DNA from: Ulota crispa
Lineage: Eukaryota > Streptophyta > Bryopsida > Orthotrichales > Orthotrichaceae
DNA: 64,000 nt
Reading direction: 5' to 3'
NCBI GenBank assembly: GCA_963920765.1
Contig: OY987244.1
Location: 11,100,501 to 11,164,500, forward strand
The notes under the pieces are model-generated. The model searched no databases. It was given only the letters and a program-made list of their open reading frames with translations, and was not told the origin of the DNA. Numbering within the stretch: position 1 is the first letter of the stretch; every line of letters begins with the position of its first letter. Shown piece after piece: positions 1-14,500 of the stretch. Made by a program: the position numbers and the translations under genes.

Positions 1-146
1 GTGCTACCAATTGAGAGGAGTGTAACAATATACCTATTATGAATACTGACATGTATTGAACTTGCAATAAATACACAAGCATTATTCATTTTTATTCCGA
101 AACCTTGATGATGTCACATATGTCATATGTTTTGAAACACAATTAA

Positions 147-850
147 CCCCTAAAGGTCCAAGCAAAGTTTTCACCATTAACTCTTCAAAACTGCTATTTT
201 TAGAGCATTAAATAAATTTGAAAATGAAAACATTTTTATGCATATGTGACCGTAGGATCTTGTAGAAGAATAGTTTTAGAAAATGTGGAAAAAAATTTAG
301 AGTTTTCTACCACTTGGATTGGAAGTTAGAATGGTTTGAATATTCAAAAACATCTTGTGAAAAATCGGGCAGTTACCCTTTGGAAGGTGAAATTCCTAAG
401 GAAGAAAGGCCATGTGGGTGGTGCTGCTCTAAATTCCTTATTCCACCTAAGTAAAGTACATGTCAAAAAGGTTTCAAATCATTTGGAATTATAAAACATA
501 TGGAAAAAAATTAGTAAGTAAAAAGAAGTAGAGAATGATTCAAACCACTAAACTGTTAAGAATTTAACTATGGAAATGAAAAATGCCAATCCCAATGGTT
601 GTGATGTTGTAATAAACAATCTACATCCTTTGGTTTTGTTTTTTTTTCAAAATAATGAAAATTGAGTACAATAAAGGACTTCAAAGTTTATTTTAGGGTA
701 GAGAATCCATAACTGCCCGCAAACAAAAAATCCTCATAACTTTCATCTTGTTGATCAAAATGGAATGATTTGAAGCTTCCTACATTCACAAAAATCTCCT
801 AAACCAATTTATAAATTTTGGTTTTGAAAAAAGTGATTTTAAAAAATCGC
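147..850. mobile_element. piggyBac-like MITE, family A, truncated copy
   Basis: A TTAA at 143-146 is followed by CCCCTAAAGGTCCAAG, the terminal motif shared by the TTAA-flanked elements in this window. The sequence up to about 840 is related, in inverse orientation, to the complete 900 bp element at 4746-5645. Examples are the block around 500-600, which mirrors 5160-5290, and 640-740, which mirrors 5040-5150. No matching right end with TTAA was found, so the copy looks truncated or diverged near 850. It has no coding capacity. The assignment rests on the end motif and visible homology only. Confidence 0.6.
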
Positions 851-2528
851 CCAAGCTGCCCGCTAAACTTATTGAACAACATATTAGGCCACAAATTTTA
901 CTCATAACTCTAAATGTCATGAAATCTAGTGCATATCTATACTACTAAGTGGGAGCCTAACCCTTACTAACTCCGTGCCCTTTTCTAGAAGCTTCTAGAT
1001 TTTTTTGGTGGAAGTTGAAGCAATAAAAAATGCCCTAGATACAAAACACCAAGCACCCTCCAACCATATTCTTTTCTAGAATCTTCTAGAACTTTTTGGT
1101 GGAAGTTGAAACATAAATGATGCCTCAAATATGAAACACCAAACACCCTCCAACCATGTGTTAGAAAAACAATAAAACACCAAACGCCCCTAGCAAAGTA
1201 TAAAATAAGAGCATTGTGATGAGGGTAATTACTACATTTGGTTTCCAAAAAGAACCAAAATGATGGTGCATCAAGGTTAGATTCTAAACCAATTGTGAAA
1301 GATTGACTCTTTGTAAAATACATTAGGATTAGACTTTAGACCAATTGATTTGTGAGATGTCACTTTTGTATAAAATTGAATGTTGCATCACCCATACATG
1401 TCCAATTCATGCAAAGCATGAGCATGTATACTAGTGAAAGATAAACCTTGTCCCCACATTGTATTCAATTTTTAGCCTAAAATATGAAAAGCTCCAATCA
1501 CATGTACCTACCCAAAATTGCTATGTTTCTAAAAAAGAGGATCTGGTCCTTTAGGAGTTAAGAAAATGTGCCACAATTAGATTCCTTTACACAATCAAGG
1601 TTTGATGTTTGATACTTTTGTATTAACTCTTCCACAAAGATATTGAAAGTAAAATGGTTTTGTGGTAAAGGGGCAAAAACACGGCTAAATTGAACTTTCT
1701 TGAACACAGTTTTGTATGTCGTATCTGCAAGAAAGCATCTAAAGTCTTTTTCCAAAATTAAAAAATAAAACATCTTTCATAAAATAAAAAACAACGTTGT
1801 AGTATGGTTATTTTATTAATTGGCTTTGAGTTAGAGGGGTGTTATAATAGAAAGATTTTCAATTTGTCTGGCAATTTGTATAGGTAAGAGGTAGAAAAGA
1901 TATTTTGAGAAAACAAGGTAAAGTATTTAATCATTATTTTACAAAGATTAGTCCTTAGAACTTTTGTTAAATATTTCAAATATAACTAGAGCAAAAATTC
2001 AAGTCATGCATTGCATTCAAAGATCCAAAAGAGTAATGGGAAAAGATATGCTAAGTGACACCCAAATGTGCACTCCTACTTATGAACAAAAAAAAACATA
2101 ATTCCATGCATACTAATTTATTTTAATTCCTAAAAGTTACAAGAAATATTGTAGGAATGGTGTTTGTAAATCAAATGGATTTTGAAAGCATAACAACCAT
2201 CACTTTCTAGTACTACAAAACAAGTAACACACAAACACTACTTTTGTATAAGAGTTGGATGGAAAAAAATTCATCAATCACAATGAATACAATGTTTCAT
2301 CATCTCCAATACAAATGCTTGGTCTTTTAAATTTTGACGAGTTGAAAAGATACTCAAATATAAATAATGCACAAAGGAGCTTAAAATTCTAACTTTTATT
2401 TGTCAAGTCTTCATTATTTAAATGTGACATATGTTTTTTATTTCTATCTATAATTTTTTTAAAGTTGAAATTAGATAACATAAAACGTGTGAAGGAGTTA
2501 GGTTTATAAAAACAACCAAATGTTGCAC
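851..2528. other. non-coding AT-rich stretch
   Basis: No convincing coding exon was found on either strand. Short open frames are AT-rich and show no family motif. A near-duplicate segment occurs at about 985-1045 and 1065-1160 (both contain TTCTAGA, GAAGTTGAA and ACACCAA-type strings). If the coiled-coil gene continues to the left, this is intron or its 3' region. Confidence 0.4.
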
Positions 2529-5500
2529 CTTTTGTTTTTCTTCCATTTTGAGCTTGAAGACCGTTGTTTGCAATTGTTGGCATTGTGTCTCGTTGTTCCT
2601 TTGAATGGTCTTTATGTCCTCGTTCTTAGACTTGATTTCACTTTGTAGAAATTTGATCTAAACCACAAGGCTACTATTGTTAACACACTTGAGCAACATC
2701 ATATACTATAAAGTCAACATACTATTCTCTTATATTGCAACAGATCAAGTGCGAGAGTTATTTTGCACAAAAAAAAATAGAATTTTTGAAAATCATCTAG
2801 AATGTTTGGTTGTTTTTACCATTTCTATATCTAACATTGTTTTTGCCTTTGTAGCCTAGGATTCTTATAAAATACATATTTAAAGTTGGCAATTTTAGTA
2901 TATTCAATAACAAAGGGATCAAGTGCATGATTATAAGCCTAAGTGCCAAAAAACTAATTTTGTGTTTATATTCATGATCATGTCACAGTGCATATGAAAA
3001 CAGCTTAAATGAATGTTTACAATGTCAAAAAGGAATTTTCAAATATGTGTCAACTAAGTGCATTATGATTTATGAAGAAATTGTGTATTAGTATTAAAAC
3101 ATTCATTAAGACAAACAACTAGAAATTTTATATGTGGATGATCAGATCCATTGTCTACGTGGTCACTTTTGACAAGCCTTAAAAAACACCACATTCAGAT
3201 GTGTGGGTTTCCACAAATATAATATTTGAATAATAACATCATTCATCGATGTTGAGTGGGGGTGATTGTGAGAAGTTGTTAGTGTACATTTTAGGTCTCT
3301 CTTTGCTAACTCCCCTAGTTTGACAATTGCAAAATAATTTGCCATTTAACCCTTAAGCCCGGGGGGGGTCACCATGGGTACATCAAACAATATCACGAAC
3401 ACCGTTATAAATCTGACATAAAATACGCTTTTTCCCCGGAAGAGTACGAAAATAATTTAGATGGAATAGCATCATATTTAGACAATAACACCGACGAAGA
3501 AGATTCTACAACGAAAAAACTTGATATAATTTTTCCAAAAGGACCCGTGTATTTGCGGGGACAAAAATTGTCTCTTTTGACCTTAAGGGTTAAATACACA
3601 GTCAATTAGAAAGTTTGCAAAATTAGCACATTTGGGATTATAGTATTACAAAGAAGTGTACATTTTTTCAAAATCGGACATTCAAAGTGGAGGGTATGAA
3701 ATGTTCTATAGAAGTAAATATGATTTGCTTTGGAAATATTTAAATCTTTTTTTCAACAATTGCTTTCGAATATAATTTTGGGCCTTAAATTTAAGGTTTT
3801 TTTCAAAGTGGTTAATCTATTTACCTCTTGATGTAGCTTTTGCATTTCACTTGAAGCAGCAATCAGGTCTTTCTGCTTAATTTCAATATTATTTTGAAGC
3901 CTTTCCAACTGGCATTGACATTGTTAACTTCTAAATTAGATCAGGATACGGTCCAAAATGTAGTCAGTTCATAAAATACTTTGCCAAAGAAATAAAAATA
4001 ACATAATGTTTTTCTAACCCTTATTTCAATAGAATTGCTCTTGATGAAATCAAAGTTTTAACATCCTTTGAGGAAAAGAATAATCCTAAATTCACTTTAT
4101 TCTAATCTCATGATTTACCTATTCAGTAAAAATGTCACATTATAACTATTCACGTCATTTTAGATTAAGCTTAACATAAAAAGATCTTCCAATGTTAAGA
4201 CAAACCACTAGGTAATCCCACTTTATGTTTAGGCAAAACAATAAAAAAATTCTGGGTGTTTAGTATTTATTTTAAACAAAGAAGTTTGGATTGTTATTTC
4301 TGGAATTTGAATATTCCATATTTACTTGAAAATGACACGTTAACTAACTTAGAAATTCTAGTGCACTTATAATTATGACGTGGATGCATATAGATATAGA
4401 AACACTAATAAACATTTGAAACACTATTGGCCATAACTATCTAGTCAAATTTGTTTAAAACACTTTAATATTGACATATAGAATTTGCAATTGCAACAAG
4501 CTATCCATTTTTTTAAAGTTGGCATGTTTCAAATGGAAAAGAAGTTAAACTCTACAAGTGTACATTTGAAACACGAGTTGACAATGTTGGATAAGATTTA
4601 GATTATGAGTTAAGAATGTTAAATATGATTTGGTGTGGCAAGTTAGATTTAGATTCAAAGCTTTAATATCTCAACTAATTACATGATAGCCATGTGAAGA
4701 ACTATAGAATTATTGAAAAATAAAAAAGTAATTTGATAATCTTAACCCCTAAAGCAGTGAACACAATTTTTTGGCAACATATCAATTTTGGGTAGTTCAC
4801 TTCCAATGGGGTTTTCATTTTTTTTCTTTGAAACTTTCACACATGATGTGTCCAAGGAGTAGCTTTAAGGCTCAACAATTTTCATAACTTTTGGTTTCAT
4901 GGTTCAAAAGTTATTGCATGATATGTAATTTTATAGGCTTGATAGGCACCCAAAAAACTTCTTTAAAATTACATTTTTTGATTTTTTAAAAATTGGTTCT
5001 TTAGATATATATACACTTGAATCATTCCATTTCAATCAATTACATGAAATTTATGAGGAGATTTTGTTTGCAGGCAGTTATAGATTCTATACTCTAATAT
5101 AAACTTTCAAGTCCATTAATTTGCTCAATTTTCAATATTTTAGAAGAAAAAAAATCCAAAGATGTAGATTATTTTTTTCAACATTACCACCACTAGGATT
5201 GGAATTTTTCATTTCCATAATTAAATTCTTAACAATTTAGTGGTTTGAATCATTCTCTACTTCTTTTTACTTACTATTTTTTTTTCATGTGTTTTACAAT
5301 TCCAAATGGTTTAAAAAATTTCAAGTGTGTATTTGACTTGCTTTGTAGAACAAATCCAAAAAATTACAACCATTTTGGAAAATTTTCATACTAATATGAC
5401 CTTGTGAAGTGTTGCTACCCTGATTTTTGCAAAGATAAAAAATAGCTTTTTGTCGGTTCAAACTCAAATATCTAACAATCTACATTGTGAAAATTTCTCA

Positions 5501-8500
5501 ATTTTTTTCACATCTTTTGATACTAGTGTAGTACAAGATTTTATGACTACATTAGCCAAAAAAAAATTCTAAAATTTGATACTTGTACTAAAGATGACAG
5601 TTTTGGAACAATTTTGATGAAAATTTGAGATTAGTACTTTAGGGGTTAATCATCTTAATGACTAATTTGAAAAACAATATTTTTCATTTATGATGTTTGA
5701 ATGGACGAAAGCACAAAGTACCTTGATTTTGTGGCTTTGAAGTTCATGTTCACTATATACACAAGTGCTTGTCAAGGAAGACAAATCTTTTTGTAAAGCC
5801 AATGCCCTTTCTTCCTGCTCAGAGCCATTTTTGTACTGTTGTTTTTATTTAATCAAATTGTACCATGTATATAAAAAATTGGCGTGTGTTTTGCCATACG
5901 AAAAAAATCAAAAGAATGTTACAAATAAACAAAATACCACTAGCAAAAACGTTTGAATTTCATTATCTATGACATTAATGAGTTTTTCAAAAAATGCATT
6001 CACAATGATAGTAAATGTAGTGTGTATAGTTTCAATGGTTCTCCACAAATTTTAGTTATTAGGAACATTTTTACAATCATTGTGGACACATAGTTTTTAC
6101 TTGTGATAACAACAGTAAAAATAGTCAATTTTTTTACAATTATTAAATTTTTCCTTCTTTGTATTTTTATACTCATGACAAATTTATTGCACTTAAAAAT
6201 ATATTCATGATATAACATACCACTTTTGTAAGTTCAATAGCTTGTTTACACTTTAAATTCCTAATACAAACAACAAAATACTGTTAGTACATTTGAAATG
6301 GCAATGCAAAACTCTTTTCAAAATCCTAGCTTATATTATTTCAAAATGTCTTGAAAATTAGCTCAAATAAGGGTGAAAGTCTTTTGTAATAAACCACTAG
6401 ATTCTATAGTAAATTGGTAGTAAGTTAGTTACTAAACAACTAGATTTGGTTCAATTATTTCTTGGTATCTCCAATTTGACCAACACTACCTAGGAATTCA
6501 AATTGGCAAGATGAAGTGCCTACTTTGATAACTACTTCCAATATTTTTGAATTAATAGCTATGACTACAAAATACATTTTTGATCAAAAGACATGAAATT
6601 CAAAAAATTATGTGTAAAAAAGTCTCAATGACTATATTTTCACATGTACCATAGTAGTGCGTTTTGAAAGTGTACTACATGTGAGCTTATCAATTTTCAA
6701 CATTAATAAATCAACATCAAGGTCTATTACATTTTATAAACCAAAAGTTAAAATTTAAAGTTGGTTTGGTTATGATTTAAAGAATGATTCATCATCTATA
6801 TTAGTTTCTTATATGAATTAAACATTAAACTCAAATTAGAAATTCACTAGAGAAGCTACTAGAATACCAAGAAATATACTAAATGCCATATTCATTAATT
6901 TGGGAAGAAACACCCATTTTGAGAATAACTTGGGTTTAAGGTGATTACCTTAAACCAAGCTCTAGGTTTCAGCAGCATTTTTTTGGTACACGTGCCCTCA
7001 CATGAGAGGAGGAATTTGCGAGGGACAAAATCTCAGTAGCTTAGACCAAATTTGATACCTTCAAATCTAACGTTTAAATGATCTAAGGAAAAATGATGAG
7101 TTTAAAATGAAATACAACTTGAGAATCTGGTTTTCCTAATTTAATGAATATAGCGTTACTAACATTAATAGGCCCAATACTAATCAACTTGAAGCTCTTA
7201 AATTTTTTAAAAAAATTATAACGCTTCAGTATCTTTCGTTTGATGATACCTAACTGATCAATTTTAGAAAAAAAATACTTGATTAGAAGTAATATGAACT
7301 ATGAAATGATATGAAAATTCATTATTTAATATACATATACCAAAAAACTTAAACATGTTATTGCGAAACGATTCGAACTTATAGTCTCTGCTATTTCATA
7401 TTAATTTGAATCAGTGTAGTAAAAAAAATAGAATCCAAAATAGTTATATTATACTAGTGTATTTTTGAAATTTTAGTTTTAGCTGAACCAAAATTCATTT
7501 AACAAATATATTTCACAAGTGATGTATTTTTTCTTTTTTTCTTGGCATGACCAATAGCACTACTTTTATAACTTCCAAAATAATTTTTGTGAAACTTGTG
7601 CATTAAAAATTACAAAATTTATGATAGTAAAAATGCAAATAAACTATAAATCCACAAAACCTTTTAAGAGTTGTATTTACATCATTTCATCCTGTAAGTT
7701 TGTAAAGCTAAATTGAATTTGTTCTTGCGTTTTTTCACCCATCTTCAGTTTTTCATTCTTGATAAATTGCATCACATGTACCACAGGCTCAATGTTAACT
7801 CAATTCCATTATACAATGGCAAACACTCAACCCATTATAGCCTTTGAAAGCCATTGAAATATGAAGCTTGTTGTATTTTTTTCATTTACAAACATAAAAA
7901 TGAAAAAGAACTTCAAGTATTACGTAATATTCTTAAATAAAATGGTAATATATTAATACTTTTGCTAAAATTTTGAAAAAAATACAATCCTTGATGTATG
8001 TATTGATGACTAGTACAAAAAGAAAAATGGCAATAAACAACTACGTAATTTAGTTGTTGTGTAGTTATAATGACCATATGTAGTTATTGTGACCATATGT
8101 AGTCATTTTCTAGTTGTTATATGGTCACATATGGTCACAATAACTGCACAACAACTAAATTACTTAGTTGTTTATTTCCGTTTTTTTCTTATAAGAAAGA
8201 ATATTAGCTTCAAAACTCTAAAAACTCCCAATTTAATTTTGATATGTCCCTACTCATTCCAGTTTTGTATTGTTTTTTCAACAAATTGTGTAATCTATTC
8301 CTTCATTTGTATTTGATTTGTGGACACCAATAATATATCTTTTGAGAATTAGACTACTTGAATTTGGGAGGTTTTGCACTAAAACTACAAGTAGATTTTC
8401 CAATAGTTGAAGGGGACCCAATGAAACCTAGAGCTTAGAAGTTTAGACCCTTGGGTCCTAGATCTTATTTCATAGTTACTATTACTTGCAACACACATGA

Positions 8501-11500
8501 AAGGAATAGTTGCAATCTGTTTTTATTATCAAATGGAAGATGTTTTTACCATAAGACATAGATCCACTTTTGCAAACTTTAGCTCACTTTCAACTTGCCC
8601 TTTACTAATCTTTTCCTGCAAATCTAAAAAGTCAAGGATGTTAGATAATTCTAATTAATATATTTCTCATGCTATATTTCTATGGTGAAAGTTATTGACA
8701 AAATAGGGGGCCTTAGGATTGGCATCCTATAAATAACCATTTCAAATACTAAATTAGAAACACAAATTGCATTAACATTGTAAAACAAACAAACAATAAT
8801 TTCATGTTTAATTGATTTTAAACTTTTAAGATAGAATTGATTATACAAGGCCATGTTGATCAAGAGACATTCGTTAGTGTCATGCACATTCACTAGAAAC
8901 AAAATGTGCAAAGTATGGAACAACCACTTTATTGAAAAATCTCTCCATGCAAAGCCACATATCAACAAAACTAACAATTTCTCTTTGTCATATAACATGC
9001 TGTTTAAATATATATTTTTCTATCTTTTGGATGATGGACAAAAAAAACAATTACACTTGAAAGTTTTGACTCTAATCCAGCCACTTTGTCCTCAAGATTT
9101 TGAACTTTCACTCGTTCATCAAACAATTGTTGAATAACACCTGCTTTTTCTTGAACTGCTTCAGAAATCTTATTTTGAAGTTTAAATTCCTAAATGAATA
9201 AACAAATTTAAGTTTGATGAGTTTTTGCAATTCTACTAAAAAAACAACCTCAAATTTTCACTTGTAATTGAAATACACATTCAAAAAGACAAAAGCATAT
9301 TTAATACAAATATTTTGCCTATGAAAATACTTGTTTGTACATAATATATTCTGAACGTACATTTTGAACCTAAAATGTATTCAATAAATACCTGTTTTAC
9401 AAAAATAAATATCTTATTAGAATTAGGACCTCCAACCTTACTCCTTTTATTCATTGAAACGATAATGAAAATTGGCACGATCCATCACAAAAATATAAAG
9501 TTCTAAATCAATCACAATATGTTACTCTCACAAAAATGTCAAATTTGTTATACTTGCACTCGGGTTTACAATCATGCACTTGGGCTTACAATCACGCACT
9601 TGTTTCTTGTACAAGTTAGAACAAAAAACATGCTCTCTCTAGTGAATCACAAGGGCTAAAAAGATGAAAAGCACCTTTGGTGTAGAGATAACAAAAATCA
9701 ACAAAACTTTCAAATGTTGTTCAAAACTTGCATTTTTTAAGCTAAATAATCTCAATCCAAAGTTTTTGGGCAAAAGAATCTTAACCCAAAGAGTTTTTGG
9801 CCATGTGGAGGAATTGGGAATGTCATGTTAGCTATCCTAAAACACAAATCTAATGAGCTTTACATAAAACTCTCCATTTTATATACTGCATATCTAACCA
9901 TTCTTTGGTTTAAAAGTCATAAACAATGTAATTTGCAACAAACATGATGTAAAATCAAAAACAATTTTTTTAAAATGAAGGTAATATAAATGCATATTCA
10001 TGTATGAGGGTCTAACCTGGTCTTGCCATTCTGATTCAAGAGAAGCATGGTTTTGACAACATTCCTCAACTTTTGCCGCATGCTCTTCCTACAAAATACT
10101 CCATTATATTTATTTTAAGATTTTAGAATACTCTCACATACTTTATTAACACAAGAACTATGAAGACTTAGAAATGCAATGGACTCTCATAAAACCCAAC
10201 CAATAAAGTTTGATAGATTCATCAATTGGATGAGGAGTAGGCCAAATCTGTTTGCTTGGTTTGTAGCTACTTCAATTGGTTTTCAGTATCTAAACATGAT
10301 TTTGATGTTTAGGGCTTGCCACTTTTTTTAGAAGAATTTCATGCACTAGAATAAGTGTAATCTAAATACATCATAGACAAATTGCAAGACTTCTTGATAT
10401 GCTTTATAGAATGAAAAAAAAATCCATTGATTGATTTCTAGTCTTCATTGTTGTATACAATTTCACCTATTTTAACTTAGATATGTAAATTTTAATGTCA
10501 TTGTTTTACTAATAAATGAATAATAACTTACACATAATCAAGGTCTGAGGAGAACAAGCATTTAGTGTATTGTCAATCAATTGAAATTACAACAAAATCA
10601 ACTAAAGTAAAAAAAATTAGCTTGTATTTCAAAAAGAAGTATTTATTATATATTACAATACAAACATAGGAAGCTTTTTATTGCATGCGTATAGAAACAC
10701 TAGTTGAAAATGAGAAATTTTGGATTCTAAATAGTGAAGCTAAAATTTCTCTCTAAACATTGTCCACAACAAAAAAAAGTTTCTTCATGGAAAGTGACGT
10801 CTTCTACCTCATTTGCCTATCACCCTTCACTTAGAATACACCCTAAGTTGAATTTTGAGAAGTATCTCTTGTCGTAGCACCCCAAATACCTTCAAATTCT
10901 TGATTTTCTCTTTGTGAAGGTCCATCATGTCCTGCATTGAAGGGAAAACATATCATTTGATTTACAAATATCTTAGCATAAAATAATGAATAAAGGACTC
11001 TTATTGCCATGCTTGTACTATACATTTTGAAAAAAGAATTCTCAAATAAACCATATCAAATTGAAAAAAAAAAATGGAGTAACAAGTTGGATTTGTTTCT
11101 CAAATTTTGTGTATTTTTCATTTTGTCAAACTTGAGTGTTCAAAGAAAACTAAGTATATATAGTAGTTACGTTGTCCTCAGCAATTGTACTTAAGACCAT
11201 CATGCCATGGTTTATATAAATTTTTAACATTTTTTACTTTGGTAGGTTAAATTTATTTTTAATTATAGTCTCTAGAAGTGAGTTTCTTATTTTTCTGCTT
11301 CAAGCTTACAATTTATCTTTGGTTTAAGAGTTATAACTTAAATTGGGATATTTTAAACTTTTAATTATGAAAAGTTCACTTCTAAGTAAAGTTCATAATC
11401 ACTAACATTGACTCCAAAACTGTGGCTAAATCAATTTATGACACATTGCTAGGCAATACAAACCTTTCAATTAATGTCAACCATCTACACAAATTATCCT

Positions 11501-14500
11501 AACACTTTCCTTAGTTGGCCAAGGTTTCCATCCAATTAGATTGGTATTAGTCACTAATGACTAATTTGGAGCTAGGGAAAAAACCGGTTGAAATATAACA
11601 CAATTTTAAGTACCATAACATTCTACAGCAATGGGGAAGCTAAGTCTTTACATTATTCAAAAAACCATCTTTATGTACAAAATTTCATTCCTTATAATCC
11701 AAAGCTGAAAGGTGGTCTAGAATTTTAAACTGTGCAGCTGATTTGAACAAATGTGCTATGCAAAAGCATCTAGATTGTGAAAAAAAGGTAAAGCATCTTA
11801 TTCAGAATTCTTTTAGACAAATTCTAAACATTCATTTTAAATGGAGATATGTCATGGCAAAGCCCCTTTTCCTTTGGTATGAAACCAATAAACTATGACA
11901 ACATACTTTCAAGAAAATGTTCTCAAACAATTATACTTGTGTGTAATTGAATTCTGATTTTACAATTACACTTAAACAAACTGTGATTAGTATTGTATGC
12001 TCTCCAAAAGTAGAGTTCAAAGGTTATAAGTGAGAATAATGAAGAATCAAAGATTTTTTTTCATTTTTATTTCAACATGTCAAAAAAATTCAATAAACAA
12101 TTTTTCTTTGTCTAGACTTAGTCCACTCGAGCATGTTTTTGGCTACATTACGGTTTCTCAAACATGGTTCACACCATGTTCCACATCCCAAGTCCCACGT
12201 GCCAAGTTTCACATTATTATTCACTATATAGCAAATAACATGATGTTTGGTAATTTGCAAGAAAAGGGGTCCCACTTTGTTTTCCCCTCAAACCTAAAAA
12301 GTTACTTTAAAACCAGATTCAAAGGTATCAGATTCAATCTGAGCCACAAAGATTTTTTCCCTAACAAATCCCTCCTCTCAAGTGAGGGCACATGTTGGTT
12401 TGAGGTGATCACTTCAAACTTCCTAAATTAACAAATATTGTGTTAAATCCTTTTGGAGGTTTTGGCATTAAAAAAAAAGATGGATCTTCATTCTAGAATT
12501 GGACCAAGATTTTTTTTCAATCAAAACTTAATTGCTGCTAATTCCATCAATACTTTTACAAAAATTATCTCGTAAAATATCCTAGACACTTTTCAATGTT
12601 CCTTGTTGCATTTTATAGCCCAACAAAATTGGGATCTTGGTTTGAGGTGGATGTTGCATAGTTGGAGTATAATGTGCACAACTAGTTAATCATCTTACAT
12701 TACAAACTACAATACATTGTGTATTTTTTTGACCATCCAATCATTTTGAAAGTCATTTTAATTTCTTAGCAAAGAACACACAACAAATAACTCCAAGAGA
12801 CAATTTGCACTATGTTCCTAGTTCTATATCCTACTTGATTCTCAAAATTTGATTGGTTGAGAGGCTAATATTTGGAACTTATAACTTCACTTTTTGTCTT
12901 GCATCCCAAGTCTTAACCTCTCAATGCCCCGGATATCTCAGGAAAACACTAAAGAGGGCCAAAATTTTGGCTCCTTGGGCGGTAGGGCGTTAAATTTTGG
13001 TTCAATAAGAAAAATGCTTACATGACAACATTTCTCAAAAAATTAGTGCCAAGAAAAGACTTCCCTCCAAGAATTTGATTCAGCAAAAAATAAATAAACC
13101 TCGACTTGAAAACCAAGTTCCAATAACACCTTTACATAAAATGTTACCTAGTAAAATCATTGTATATACATACATATAGTAGTTGCATAAATGCACTACC
13201 CCAATGCTTTTGAAGTGTGCATCTTTTTCTTTTTGGCAATATTTTTGTAACTCCATCTCCCTATCCAAATGATGTTGTGTAGCCGTCAGCACTTCCCTTT
13301 GGAAGTTTTCTTTCAAATCTCGCACTTCACGTTGTTTTTGCATCTTCTCCCTTCCAACCTGCATTCATTTCCACCACAAACACATATTTTACACATGTTC
13401 TTGGTTATATGTAAAGTTGTATTTTACGCATGTTTTTGCTGTAGAAGAACAAACTTGTTCCAAACAATTGGTCCACAACAATCGCATTTATTCACAACAA
13501 TTATAATTGAGGCATCTAATAATCATGTATAGCCATTGTGGATATTTGCAATTGTTGTGAACCAATCACTTGAGATATATTTTTCTTTTAGTTTTGATCA
13601 CATGTAAACCCGCATTTTAAGCTTGTTTTTGTAAAGTAAGAGGCTTGCTTGTGGGATCTCATTGAGAGCACACCCGGGCTTGCTTCAAAAATAAATTTAA
13701 AATTTAAAATACATCCCCTTAGGAAAGTTCTCTTGGGATTTCTTGTAGGAGGTTGTCCTCTTTAGGTGTTTTCAAAAAGAAGGAGTCTTGCAAGTGAGCT
13801 AGAAAAAAACCAGTAGGGCCTCATGGTCATGTGTAAACTAACATTTTATGCATCTTCTTGGTTGTATGTTTGCGCAAGTTTAGCATTGTACTTAGTGTTG
13901 ACAAACATCATAGCATCAATTGGTCCCATGGTGGATGTTAGGATAGTCAAGGGCAAGCAAATCAGTTTTAAAATTTGAATCTTATTAAGATGAACTTCAT
14001 GCTTTCTAGGAATTGTAAACCTTATTTAGCAATAAATAAGTTTGGAGTGCAAACTTATTTGTTGCTTTTGAGTTTTAAGATTTTGAAGCCACCATGGAAG
14101 TTTGTCCCTACTTGTGTTGATAACATAAAGTTGTTAATTAATATTGCTGACACGTTTTTGATAGATAATGTTGCTGAGCTTGTTTTAAATTGATAATTTT
14201 TATTTTTTTTTAAGTTTAGAGTTTCCACCACCAATTAGTTAGTCTACTTCTAACCATTTAGGTTAAAAAATATCGTGACTAGTTGATTTACTTTTGTCAT
14301 AAATAGAAGGTCATATTCATTGAGTTGGATGATTTTGCACATGGGCTTGTAATCATGCAATTTGGCCTAATACAAGTCAAAAAGATTAAAAAATTATTTT
14401 AGAACTAATTCAGATCTATATAGCTCCACCTTTCTTGCCCCTTGAGAATTTGTACAATAGGTGAGGAGTTGATTTTGAAAAAGGAAAAGAAATGCATTAA

